Assembly (NCBI GenBank): GCA_021800315.1
Contig: JAJYZD010000145.1
Span: 1-9,316 of the forward strand
Reading direction: 5' to 3'
Source of the DNA: Bacillota bacterium
GTDB lineage: Bacteria; Bacillota; Desulfotomaculia; Desulfotomaculales; JAJYZD01
DNA: 9,316 nucleotides
The position numbers and the translations under genes are program-made. The notes beneath the pieces are model-generated. The model saw only the letters and a program-made list of their open reading frames with translations. It was not told the origin of the DNA and searched no databases. Position 1 is the stretch's first letter, and each line of letters opens with the position of its first letter. Positions 1-6,258 of the stretch are shown piece by piece.

Positions 1-2
1 TG

Positions 3-272
3 CCCGGCCACGGACTCCCTTTCACCGGTATCGATCTGCGGCTGACCCAGTTGGAGGAGCACCACCGGGAGCGTCTGGAGTTGATGCGGGGCATCGCCGC
101 CCGGGGCGCGACCGCCTACCAGGTGGCCCGCGCGGTTTTCGGAGATGAATTGTCCCTGCACGAGACCCGCTTTGCCGTGACGGAAACCATGGCCCACCTC
201 AACTACCTGGAGATACGGGGACGGTTAAAGGTGGACCGGAGAGACGGGCGTTTGGTGTATTCGGGCCCGTAG
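3..272 (+). CDS. MBL-fold metallohydrolase, C-terminal part (5' end outside window)
   Basis: The reading frame is open from base 3, so the start lies upstream of the window; the in-frame TTG at 51 is internal. The first visible residues are PGHGLPF, the Pro-Gly-His-Gly motif near the end of the metallo-beta-lactamase fold in which the histidine binds metal. Then comes a charged helical stretch rich in His and Arg (EEHHRERLELM) and a winged-helix-like tail of about 60 residues with FAVTETMAHLNYLEIRGRL and a final DGRLVYSGP. That order (PGHG, HHxxR helix, ETxAHLxYL, short basic strand) is typical of the C-terminal domain of LACTB2/GloB-like bacterial MBL hydrolases. The substrate cannot be told from this piece. 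The next gene follows on the same strand, 76 bp away if its GTG at 349 is used. Confidence 0.8.
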   Translation, partial: PGHGLPFTGIDLRLTQLEEHHRERLELMRGIAARGATAYQVARAVFGDELSLHETRFAVTETMAHLNYLEIRGRLKVDRRDGRLVYSGP

Positions 273-348
273 GGGATCCGGCCGGGGCGGGGACGTGCCC
301 GTTATTGAAGGATGGGCGATTTCAAGGACCTTTGATGGAGGCGCTGAC

Positions 349-1062
349 GTGGCCCAGACCCTGAAATGGCCGACTTCGCTGAAAGAACAAATATACGGAG
401 AGCGGCACAGGACCGGCAGTGTCGGTAGAGCAGTTACCCTGGTGGTTTGGGTTGTGTTCGGCGGCCTCAGTATCTATCTTATCCAGCGCGGTTTAATAGT
501 TTTGGCACTGATCTGCTGGGTGGTCATGCTCGTTTCCTTGGCCGGCCTCATTCCCGGCGGCAACCCCGGTCTCGAGGCCGGCCAAACCGGGGAAGAGACG
601 GTCGCCGAAGAACTCGATTCACTACCCGACGGGTGGTTCATCATCAACGACGTTGTTGTTGGCGGCCTCCAGATCGACCATATCGCGGTCGGCCCGGCAG
701 GCCTTTTTTGCATCGAGACCAAGAACTGGAATAATGCCGGTTGTGACGGGAACGGGAACTGGTACAGGTTCCACCGGGGTATGTGGGTGGCTGTGCCGGA
801 CAGTCCGGCGAGGCAGAACATGCGCCACGTGATGGCGCTGAAAGACCGCCTGGGGGCGGGCGGTATCAGGGTTCATGTCAACTCGGTGGTGGTATTCTCC
901 GGCGTGGACGGTAAATATGAGATCAGGGCCCGTCGCATTCCTCCCGGAGACACGGCAATCTGTTTTACCCCGGAGTTGAAACGGAAATTATTGGACACCA
1001 GGTGCTCAGCGCCGTTGTCCCGGAGCCTGATCGAAAGAATAACCCGGCGAATAATGGCATAG
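349..1062 (+). CDS. membrane-anchored NERD (nuclease-related domain) protein
   Basis: With the GTG start at 349 the product is 237 aa. Two hydrophobic segments (about residues 27-46 and 48-68) form a membrane hairpin, followed by a NERD domain (about 77-190). Visible NERD hallmarks are GEETVAEEL, LPDGWFIINDV, the QIDHI motif (Asp110, His111) and GLFCIETKNW (Glu123, Lys125). Asp110 with Glu-x-Lys resembles the PD-(D/E)xK nuclease core, so the cytosolic part may act on nucleic acid; catalysis is not proven for most family members. I chose 349 over the upstream in-frame GTG at 295 because a strong ribosome site (GGAGG at 337-341) sits 7 nt before it, and because the 18 extra residues from 295 look unlike a natural N-terminus. 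A longer 255-aa version from 295 cannot be excluded. Transcription probably ends at the terminator near 1300. Confidence 0.85.
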   Translation: MAQTLKWPTSLKEQIYGERHRTGSVGRAVTLVVWVVFGGLSIYLIQRGLIVLALICWVVMLVSLAGLIPGGNPGLEAGQTGEETVAEELDSLPDGWFIINDVVVGGLQIDHIAVGPAGLFCIETKNWNNAGCDGNGNWYRFHRGMWVAVPDSPARQNMRHVMALKDRLGAGGIRVHVNSVVVFSGVDGKYEIRARRIPPGDTAICFTPELKRKLLDTRCSAPLSRSLIERITRRIMA

Positions 1063-1285
1063 GTAACAGGCCTCTGAGGCATCGGCCGCCGGCCGGTTGA
1101 AGTCCGAACCTCCAACCGGCGACAGACGGAAAACTGCTTGCCGGTGGGAAGGTGAAAACAGGTGAAAGGTGGTGAGCATCACCTTCCGGTACCCTGGAAC
1201 TCAAACTAACGCTGTCCGCGGGCCCCTATGTGGCCGGGGAAGTGGTGCAACTGAACAGGCCGGAGATAAAGTCGGCTGAACAGCC
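1063..1285. other. gene-free stretch with small repeats and hairpins
   Basis: No convincing gene lies here. It holds an 8-bp inverted repeat, GCCGGTTG (1092-1099) with CAACCGGC (1113-1120), around a 13-nt loop. It also has three GGTGA words spaced exactly 10 bp apart (1151, 1161, 1171), the last forming a small AAGGTG/CACCTT hairpin. An open frame from about 1194 to 1360 reads like protein (LELKLTLSAGPYVAGEVV) but has no usual start codon and runs through the terminator, so it is at best a gene remnant. Confidence 0.4.
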
Positions 1286-1324
1286 AAAGGGGAGAGCGGA
1301 CGGTCGCTCTCCCCTTTCCTTTTA
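1286..1324 (+). terminator. intrinsic terminator with perfect 13-bp stem
   Basis: AAAGGGGAGAGCG (1286-1298) pairs perfectly with CGCTCTCCCCTTT (1305-1317) around a 6-nt loop. CCTTTTA follows on the + strand. It lies between the NERD gene and the leftward regulator gene ending at 1356, so it probably serves the + transcript. Read leftward it also has an A-rich flank before the stem and CTTT at the end of it, so it may work in both directions, with a weaker U-tract on the minus side. Confidence 0.85.
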
Positions 1325-1355
1325 CCGGGAAGCTACCAACGGACCGCTTTTCGAC

Positions 1356-2297
1356 CTATAATTCGGCCACGATCCGGCCGGTTTCGCTCAAGTCGTAATC
1401 TCCCAGCCCCGCGATTTCCCGCCGGTATTCCGGGGAGCGGAGGATATCCAGGACGGCCCGGAACCTGGGTTCGTCCAGGTCTTCACGCCGCATGACCAGG
1501 TCGTAGCGCTCGTTTTGCAAGGGTAAAAAATCGACGCCCCTGACCTGGAGGGCGCCTTTCTGGTTGCCCAGGCCGACGTCGGCCTCGCCCCGGGCCACGG
1601 CGCTCGCCACACCCAGGTGGGAGTTTTCCTCCCGGTCGTAGCCCTGGATCAGACGCCGGTTCAAACCGGCCAGGCGCAGCTTTTCGTCCAGGAGGACGCG
1701 GGTGCCGCTGCCCTTTTCCCGGTTGACGAAGCGTACGTCTTCGCGGAGCAGGTCGGGCCAGTTCGCCACTTTCTTAGGGTTTCCGGCCGCGACGTAGAAG
1801 CCCTGGCGGCGGCCGGCCAGGTGGACGGCGACGGCCGGTACGCCCGGCAGGAGGCGGCGCACGTAGGAGACGTTGTAGGTGTCCGTGTCACCGTCCCAGA
1901 GGTGGACGGCCGTCAGATGGGCCTTTTCCCGGTAGAGGGCTGAAAGGCCGTCCATGCTGCCCACGTAGGAACGGAAGGCGCGGACGCCTTGCTTCTCCAG
2001 GTGGCGGGTGAGGATGTCGAGGATTACATCCTGGCCGCAGATCACCATCCCGGGGCTCGACGAGTCTGGAACGGGACTTGGCGCCGGGGACGGGAAGGAC
2101 AGGTTTTCGGGCCGGGGACCCTCCGTTTGCTTGCCCAGCCTTTTGTAAGTCTCTACGTCCCGCGCGTCCACCCTGATCTTGCGGCCGACGCGGTAAGCCG
2201 AGAGTTCGCCCCGCTTGATCAGTTCGTAGACCGTGTTTCTGGCGATCCGCAGGACCGACGCTACTTCTTCCGGCGTCAGGGAAGCATCCTCCCGCAT
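1356..2297 (-). CDS. one-component regulator: excisionase-type HTH fused to PBP-like (molybdate/tungstate-type) domain
   Basis: The 313-aa protein has two parts. Residues about 6-52 form an excisionase/MerR-like helix-turn-helix (LTPEEVASVLRIARNTVYEL, then RVGRKIRV). A Pro/Ser-rich linker (about 58-83) leads to a periplasmic-binding-protein-like domain (about 84-300) that has no signal peptide and so is cytosolic. Typical motifs of that domain are AHLTAVHLWD, YNVSYVRRLLPG, VNREKGSGTR (191-200), GYDREENSHLGVASAVARGEADVGLG and DFLPLQNERYDLV. Such fusions usually sit beside molybdate, tungstate or related anion transporters and control them, as here, where the transporter operon is divergent. 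The likely ligand is molybdate or tungstate, an inference from context. The ATG at 2297 follows an AAGGGG ribosome site. Repression of itself and of the transporter through the paired sites at 2346 and 2586 is the simplest model. Confidence 0.85.
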   Translation of the reverse strand: MREDASLTPEEVASVLRIARNTVYELIKRGELSAYRVGRKIRVDARDVETYKRLGKQTEGPRPENLSFPSPAPSPVPDSSSPGMVICGQDVILDILTRHLEKQGVRAFRSYVGSMDGLSALYREKAHLTAVHLWDGDTDTYNVSYVRRLLPGVPAVAVHLAGRRQGFYVAAGNPKKVANWPDLLREDVRFVNREKGSGTRVLLDEKLRLAGLNRRLIQGYDREENSHLGVASAVARGEADVGLGNQKGALQVRGVDFLPLQNERYDLVMRREDLDEPRFRAVLDILRSPEYRREIAGLGDYDLSETGRIVAEL

Positions 2298-2336
2298 AAC
2301 ACCATCCCCTTTTCGTCCGGTAACCTTGCCACCTGT

Positions 2337-2365
2337 ATGGTATCGTATGATTTCCGTATAGTCAA
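2337..2365 (-). promoter_or_regulatory. promoter of the HTH-PBP regulator gene
   Basis: On the minus strand, TTGACT (plus-strand 2360-2365) and TACCAT (2337-2342) are separated by exactly 17 bp, 40 bp before the start codon. The -35 matches the sigma-A consensus at 5 of 6 positions and the -10 at 4 of 6. The 30-bp repeat copy at 2346-2375 covers the spacer and the -35 box. Confidence 0.6.
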
Positions 2366-2375
2366 TTCAGGTGAC
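2346..2375. promoter_or_regulatory. putative operator copy A (regulator side)
   Basis: This 30-bp element matches copy B (2586-2615) at 24 of 30 positions with no gap, at an offset of exactly 240 bp. Shared features are TATGATT, CCGTATAGT and the palindrome TCAGGTGA (TTAGGTAA in copy B), where the two halves differ from copy B in a matched way. It overlaps the -35 box and spacer of the regulator promoter, where a bound protein would block transcription. The likely binder is the HTH-PBP regulator encoded next to it. Confidence 0.55.
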
Positions 2376-2562
2376 AGGTTTCCCCGCCGACTGGCGGGGA
2401 CGCTTGCGCTTCCGGCATCCTGGAAAAAGGCGCGACCTAAGCCATCCCCCGTACCTTCGCGCACCCCGCCCGGTCCGGCGGGGCCTTGTCTTTCGTCCGG
2501 GCGGGTGCCGCCCTGTTTCCGGTGGACGGGGAGAAAAAGTCCTCCCGGGAACCCGAACTCCC
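2376..2562. other. GC-rich hairpin-rich segment between the divergent promoters
   Basis: No gene is supported. The + strand can form TCCCCGCC-gact-GGCGGGGA (2381-2400); CCCCGCC/GGCGGGG again at 2464-2483; GGGCGG-gtg-CCGCCC (2499-2513) nested inside CGTCC/GGACG (2494-2498 with 2524-2528); and GGAC/GTCC just before a CTCCCGGGAACC run (2542-2553). The first two hairpins have identical 7-bp stems, so their arms can also exchange partners. It could be a structured RNA, or DNA that spaces two operators. A distant likeness to the 3' end of molybdenum-cofactor riboswitches is noted, but I cannot support that assignment. Confidence 0.35.
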
Positions 2563-2591
2563 TTGACAACCCGGGCGGTTTGTCTTATGAT
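2563..2591 (+). promoter_or_regulatory. promoter of the molybdate/tungstate transporter operon
   Basis: TTGACA (2563-2568) is a perfect -35 and TATGAT (2586-2591) matches the -10 consensus at 5 of 6, with the ideal 17-bp spacing. Transcription would start near 2598, leaving a leader of about 194 nt before the first gene. The -10 box is the first six bases of operator copy B. Confidence 0.75.
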
Positions 2592-2615
2592 TACCGTATA
2601 GTAATGTTAGGTAAC
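2586..2615. promoter_or_regulatory. putative operator copy B (transporter side)
   Basis: It contains two exact inverted repeats in series: ATTAC-N6-GTAAT (2590-2605) and GTTA-GG-TAAC (2606-2615). It covers the -10 box and the expected start of transcription, a classic repressor position. It is the second copy of the element at 2346-2375. The first inverted repeat is better preserved here than in copy A. Confidence 0.6.
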
Positions 2616-2791
2616 GTCAAGTCATTTATCGTTAGGCGGATTCGCTCCCGCATCCTTTGGTGGTACGTACCGGCGGGGTCAACGTAAGGTCGGCGGGGCT
2701 CCCTTCCTTAATCGGGGGGGTGAAGGGCACCGGGAGCGTGGATTTTCGGGCCGGAGTACATAGCTTATTTTTTGGGCTGGAGGTATAATTA
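2598..2791 (+). promoter_or_regulatory. long 5' leader of the transporter operon, possibly with alternative folds
   Basis: About 194 nt separate the predicted transcription start from the first ATG. It contains the palindrome GGTACGTACC (2662-2671), two CGGCGGGG words (2671-2698) and two competing stems. GCTCCC (2698-2703) can pair with GGGAGC (2732-2737), or CCCTTC (2701-2706) can pair with GAAGGG (2722-2727). The two share CCC, so only one can form at a time. A G7 run lies at 2714-2720. No known riboswitch is recognised. A GGAGGT ribosome site (2779-2784) ends the leader. Confidence 0.4.
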
Positions 2792-3766
2792 ATGGCGGGA
2801 TCCAAGCTGTTCCCAATCCTGATCGCGGCGGTCGCCGTCGGCGCGGTGGTCACCGGTTGCGGCCCGGCCCCCGCCGCCAGGCAGACCGCCGACGTCGCCT
2901 ACGCCGGCTCGCTCCAACTGGTCAACAGCAAGTACATTCACCCGGCCTTCACCAAGGCCACCGGTTCGAACTACAGGGGCAGGGGCGGCGGTTCTTTAGG
3001 ACTGGCCAACCAGATCAAGGCCGGGGAGATCCATCCCAATGTTTTCGAGAGCGTCGGCAACGCGCCTATTGAGGGACTGGAACCCAGGTATACCACCTGG
3101 TCGGTGGGTTTCGCGGCCACGCCGCTGGTGCTGGCTTACTCACCCCAGAGCCCCTACGCCTCCCGGTTGAAGGCCATCGCCGACGGCCAAAAGCCCCTTG
3201 TCGACCTGTTCGCCCTGATGGAGCAGCCGGGATTCCACCTGGGCCGCACCAACCCCGAGACCGATCCCCAGGGCCAGGCCTTCATCATCATGCTCAAGCT
3301 GGCGGCTGAGAAATACCGCCTGCCGGCGGGGACGGTGGACAAGATAATAGGGACGGTGAACAATCCGAAGCAGATTTTCGCCGAAACGGCCCTGGAATCC
3401 CGCCTGGAAGCGGGCCAGCTCGACGCTTGTTCCGCCTTCCTGTCCCAGGCCGTGCAGCGTAAACTGGCCTACATCAAGCTGCCGGACGACATCAACCAGG
3501 GCAACCCGGAACTGGCCGCCTCGTACGCCAGTCAGAGCGTTACCCTGAAGAACGGCAAAGTCGTCAAGGGTTCGCCCCTGGTCCTGTACGTCACCACCAT
3601 AGGCGGTACACCGGATCAACGGGCCGGGGTTTCCTTCGTGAAATACCTGTTGTCTCCGGCGGGATTGAAAACCTATCAGGATCAGGGTTATACCTTGTTA
3701 CCCAAGAAGGAAGTCAAAGGGGACGTCAATGCTATTCCGGCGGATATCAAATCCGAACTCCCGTAA
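2792..3766 (+). CDS. molybdate/tungstate ABC transporter substrate-binding lipoprotein (ModA/WtpA-like)
   Basis: This 324-aa extracytoplasmic protein captures the oxyanion for the permease. The signal peptide (about 1-22) ends in the lipobox VTGC with Cys23 as the lipidated residue, so it is anchored outside the membrane. Family motifs follow in the usual order: YAGSL (37-41), FTKATGSNYRGRGGGS (53-68), ANQIKAGEIHPNVFES (72-87), HLGRTNPETDPQGQAF (149-164), and LPDDINQGNPELA (230-242). The GRTxPxxDPxG and LPDxINxGNP motifs point to the WtpA/ModA group that binds both molybdate and tungstate; the sequence does not tell which is preferred. GGAGGT lies 7 nt before the ATG. It is the first gene of a three-gene operon and overlaps the permease gene by 38 bp. 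Confidence 0.87.
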   Translation: MAGSKLFPILIAAVAVGAVVTGCGPAPAARQTADVAYAGSLQLVNSKYIHPAFTKATGSNYRGRGGGSLGLANQIKAGEIHPNVFESVGNAPIEGLEPRYTTWSVGFAATPLVLAYSPQSPYASRLKAIADGQKPLVDLFALMEQPGFHLGRTNPETDPQGQAFIIMLKLAAEKYRLPAGTVDKIIGTVNNPKQIFAETALESRLEAGQLDACSAFLSQAVQRKLAYIKLPDDINQGNPELAASYASQSVTLKNGKVVKGSPLVLYVTTIGGTPDQRAGVSFVKYLLSPAGLKTYQDQGYTLLPKKEVKGDVNAIPADIKSELP

Positions 3767-4550
3767 GCGGGAGTTCTCTTACGGACATACCCTTGTCACC
3801 CTCCTGGCCGTTTGCGCGGCCGGGTTTCTTCTTTTGCCGGTGGTGGTACTGGTCTCCCATACGGGCCGGCCGGAACTGGCGGCCGACTGGCGGGACTGGG
3901 GGGCGGCCCCCCTGGTCCTGTCCGTGACGACCACCGCCGTAGCCATGGTGGTGCTGGTGCTGGCGGGAACCCCCCTGGCCTGGCGTGTATCCCAGGATCC
4001 GGGCGGATTTTTCCGGTACGTGGAGTATATCCTGGTGATACCTCTTTTGATGCCGCCCCTGGTGATCGGTCTCTTGCTGGTCTACCTCTACGGGCCTTAC
4101 AGCTTCTTGGGCCATCTGCTCGCGGTGTTCCGGCTCACGGGCTCCAACTCCTTCTTCGCCGTGGTGCTGGCCGAGGTCTACGAAGCCGCCCCTTATTACG
4201 TCCTGGCGGCCCTGACCGCCTTTGACGGGGTGGACCGGGCCCTGGTCCACACCTCGTACAGTCTTGGCTGTCCACCGGGACGAACCTTTTTCCGGGTGAC
4301 CCTGCCCCTGGCCTCGCCCGGGCTGGCCGTGGCCTTGTCCATGGCCTGGGCGCGGGCCATCGGCGCTTTCGGGGCCGTCATCGTGGTCGCTTACTATCCC
4401 CACGGGTTGCCCGTGGCCGTGTGGGTCGCCCTGCAGGAGCGGGGACTGGGGTACGCCCTGCCCCTGGCCCTGGTCCTGGTCCTGGTTTCGCTGCCCCTGC
4501 CGCTTTGGACCGTCCTGTGGAGGAAAAAGCATGCTTTGTATCCGGATTGA
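3729..4550 (+). CDS. molybdate/tungstate ABC transporter permease (ModB/WtpB-like)
   Basis: The 273-aa integral membrane protein has about six hydrophobic segments (near residues 20-42, 62-84, 100-122, 140-162, 196-218 and 243-264). The cytoplasmic coupling loop is at about 168-198, with SLGCPPGRTFFRVTLPLASPG; it matches the EAA-loop pattern (LG, F, V, LP, PG) by which such permeases dock onto the ATPase. After the loop, ARAIGAFGAVIVV stands where ModB proteins usually have ARALGEFG, so the glutamate is replaced by alanine. The ATG at 3729 lies inside the end of the binding-protein gene, preceded by AAAGGGGA, which suggests translational coupling. It overlaps the ATPase gene by 20 bp. Confidence 0.87.
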   Translation: MLFRRISNPNSRKREFSYGHTLVTLLAVCAAGFLLLPVVVLVSHTGRPELAADWRDWGAAPLVLSVTTTAVAMVVLVLAGTPLAWRVSQDPGGFFRYVEYILVIPLLMPPLVIGLLLVYLYGPYSFLGHLLAVFRLTGSNSFFAVVLAEVYEAAPYYVLAALTAFDGVDRALVHTSYSLGCPPGRTFFRVTLPLASPGLAVALSMAWARAIGAFGAVIVVAYYPHGLPVAVWVALQERGLGYALPLALVLVLVSLPLPLWTVLWRKKHALYPD

Positions 4551-5502
4551 GCAACCACGCCGCTGCTTCGCCGTCCGGGCGCGCCTGGAAGTGCCGGAGG
4601 GCCGGGTGTACTGTCTCTTGGGGCCCTCCGGCGCGGGCAAGAGCACGATTTTGTCCGTAACGGCCGGTTTCGAACCGCTGCATCAGGGGCGCATCGCCTT
4701 AAACGGCACCCTGCTGGCCGAAAGCGCGGGATCAACGCGGTTTCACCTGCCCGCCTGGCGTCGCCGGCTGGGTTACCTGGCACAGAGCACCCATCTTTTT
4801 CCGCATCTTGATGTCGGCCGGAACATCGCCTTCGCCCTGCCGGGCAACCGGCTTGATGACTACACGGTGGGCCTGGTAAGGGAACTGGATTTGCGGGACT
4901 ATCTGTCCGCCCGCATCGCCACCCTTTCCGGCGGGCAGAAACAGAGGGTGGCCCTGGCCCGGGCCCTGGCCGCCCGCCCCCGGGTCCTGCTCCTGGATGA
5001 ACCGTTCTCGGCCCTGGACCTGCCGGCCCGCCAGGAAATGCAGGAACTGCTGCTGCGGTTGCAGGCCGAATACGGGTTGACCGTGTTGCTGGTCACCCAC
5101 CAGTTCACCGAGGCCCAGCGGCTGGCCCACACCATAGGGGTGCTGGACGAAGGGGTACTCCTGCAGGAGGCCGCGCCGGCCGGGTTGCTCACATCTCCCG
5201 CCTCGGTCAAGGTGGCCGGGCTTGCCGGCTACAAGGCCTTTCTGCCAGCGGCGGTCTTTGGTCTGGGCGAAGGCCTGGTGGCACTGCATCCGGACCGGGT
5301 CCTGCCCGGGTCCTTTCCCGGCCTCGGGCCGGTCGGCCGGGCCCGGGTGGAAAACTGTTTTCCCTACGAGGGACGTTGGCGGGTGGCTTTGCGGCTGGAC
5401 CAGGGACAGGCTCTGGAGGCTTGCGTCTCCGAAAACACGGCGGTCCGGGTAGGGGAGGAGGTTTCCTTCACCCTGCTCACGCCGCCGATTCTGGCCGGTT
5501 GA
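4531..5502 (+). CDS. molybdate/tungstate ABC transporter ATP-binding protein (ModC/WtpC-like)
   Basis: The 323-aa protein powers oxyanion import. ATPase motifs are all present: Walker A GPSGAGKST (31-39), Q-loop Gln85 in GYLAQSTHLFPHL, signature LSGGQKQR (132-139), Walker B RVLLLDE (151-157) with Glu157, D-loop SALD (160-163) and switch His190. After about residue 230 comes a C-terminal domain of about 90 residues with LHPDRVL and a strand-rich tail ending in EEVSFTLLTPP. This resembles the TOBE/MOP-type regulatory domain of ModC-like ATPases, which can bind the oxyanion. The ATG at 4531 follows GAGGAAAAAGC and overlaps the permease gene. The operon ends 11 bp from the convergent marC-like gene, with no obvious terminator between them. 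Confidence 0.9.
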   Translation: MLCIRIEQPRRCFAVRARLEVPEGRVYCLLGPSGAGKSTILSVTAGFEPLHQGRIALNGTLLAESAGSTRFHLPAWRRRLGYLAQSTHLFPHLDVGRNIAFALPGNRLDDYTVGLVRELDLRDYLSARIATLSGGQKQRVALARALAARPRVLLLDEPFSALDLPARQEMQELLLRLQAEYGLTVLLVTHQFTEAQRLAHTIGVLDEGVLLQEAAPAGLLTSPASVKVAGLAGYKAFLPAAVFGLGEGLVALHPDRVLPGSFPGLGPVGRARVENCFPYEGRWRVALRLDQGQALEACVSENTAVRVGEEVSFTLLTPPILAG

Positions 5503-5513
5503 AGGCAGTCGCC

Positions 5514-6149
5514 TCAGCCCAAACCCGGGAACAGGCCTTTCAGGCCGGCCGCCACCATCTGCACGGCCACCGTGGTCAGGATGAGACCCATCATCCGGGC
5601 CAACAGGTTGATGGCCGTCTGGCTGATGTGGGCGCGCACCCGGTCGGCGTTGTAGAAAAGGAGAAAGGTAACCAGGACGACCGCGCCCGCGGCGGCTATG
5701 ATCAGCAGGGCGTTGATCCAGGAGATGCCGCCGCCCGCGCCGTCCAGGGCCATCACGGTGGCGATGGTGCCGGGGCCGGCCAGGATGGGGGTGGCGAGCG
5801 GCACCACGGCGATATCGTCCTTGGTCAGGCTCTCGCTGTTGTCGGCGGGGCTCGGGTGGTGAACCTGGGAAGACCGGCCCTGAAGAAGGTTGAAGGCGAT
5901 CATGAAAAGGAGGATGCCGCCGGCCACCCGGAAGGCGTCCAGGGTGATACCGAAGAGTTGCAGGATTCCCTGACCCAGCAGGGTGAAAAACACCACGATC
6001 AGGAGGGCGAACAGGGAACACCGGCGGGCCAGGGCCTGCCGGTCGGCCGGGGCCTGGTTGGCGGTCAGGGCCAGAAAGACCGGGACGTTGCCCAACGGAT
6101 TCATGACGGCAAAGACGGCCACCGCGGCGTGAATCCAGAAAACAAGCAC
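5514..6149 (-). CDS. MarC family (UPF0056) integral membrane protein
   Basis: The 211-aa hydrophobic protein has about six membrane segments. MarC-family hallmarks are visible: FAVMNPLGNVPVF (13-25), an FGITLDAFRVAGGILLFMIAFNLL block (66-89) and DIAVVPLATPILAGPGTIA (112-130). A polar loop (about 90-111) separates the two repeats. The family is often called multiple-antibiotic-resistance protein MarC, but that role is not supported and the transported substrate is unknown. The GTG start at 6149 follows GGGGGAAG on the minus strand. The gene has its own promoter at 6229-6258 and converges on the transporter operon with an 11-bp gap. I infer no functional link to molybdate uptake. Confidence 0.88.
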   Translation of the reverse strand: MLVFWIHAAVAVFAVMNPLGNVPVFLALTANQAPADRQALARRCSLFALLIVVFFTLLGQGILQLFGITLDAFRVAGGILLFMIAFNLLQGRSSQVHHPSPADNSESLTKDDIAVVPLATPILAGPGTIATVMALDGAGGGISWINALLIIAAAGAVVLVTFLLFYNADRVRAHISQTAINLLARMMGLILTTVAVQMVAAGLKGLFPGLG

Positions 6150-6185
6150 AGGTGCTTCCCCCGTTGGTCATCGGCGTTAATCGAA

Positions 6186-6200
6186 AACTGTCCGACAGTT
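6186..6200. promoter_or_regulatory. perfect 15-nt palindrome in the marC-like gene leader
   Basis: AACTGTC-C-GACAGTT has two 7-bp arms around one central base. It lies about 22-36 nt downstream of the predicted start of the marC-like transcript and 37 bp before its start codon. This is a likely repressor or regulator site, and no binder is known. Confidence 0.4.
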
Positions 6201-6222
6201 GACCGGGAATTGTTCCCCGGTC
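6201..6222 (-). promoter_or_regulatory. hairpin at the 5' end of the marC-like transcript
   Basis: GACCGGG (6201-6207) pairs with CCCGGTC (6216-6222) around an 8-nt loop. It sits directly at the predicted start of the leftward transcript, next to the palindrome at 6186-6200. It could stabilise the mRNA end or belong to a compound operator. No U-tract follows, so it is not a good terminator. Confidence 0.35.
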
Positions 6223-6228
6223 GTTTGC

Positions 6229-6258
6229 AGCATACAACGGCGGCGCCTCGCCTGTCAA
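6229..6258 (-). promoter_or_regulatory. promoter of the marC-like gene
   Basis: On the minus strand a perfect TTGACA (plus-strand 6253-6258) is followed 18 bp later by TATGCT (6229-6234), which matches the -10 consensus at 4 of 6. Transcription would start near 6222, giving a leader of about 73 nt. Confidence 0.6.

Noticed and set aside
474..1204. Minus-strand open frames under the NERD gene
   Set aside because: They mirror the NERD reading frame, have no motifs, and are explained by high GC.
1194..1360. Open + frame reading LELKLTLSAGPYVAGEVV and onward
   Set aside because: No usual start codon and it runs through a perfect intrinsic terminator; at most a remnant.
4732..6258. 508-codon minus-strand open frame
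   Set aside because: It is the shadow of the ATPase and marC-like genes; its product is low-complexity Gly/Pro/Arg/Gln.
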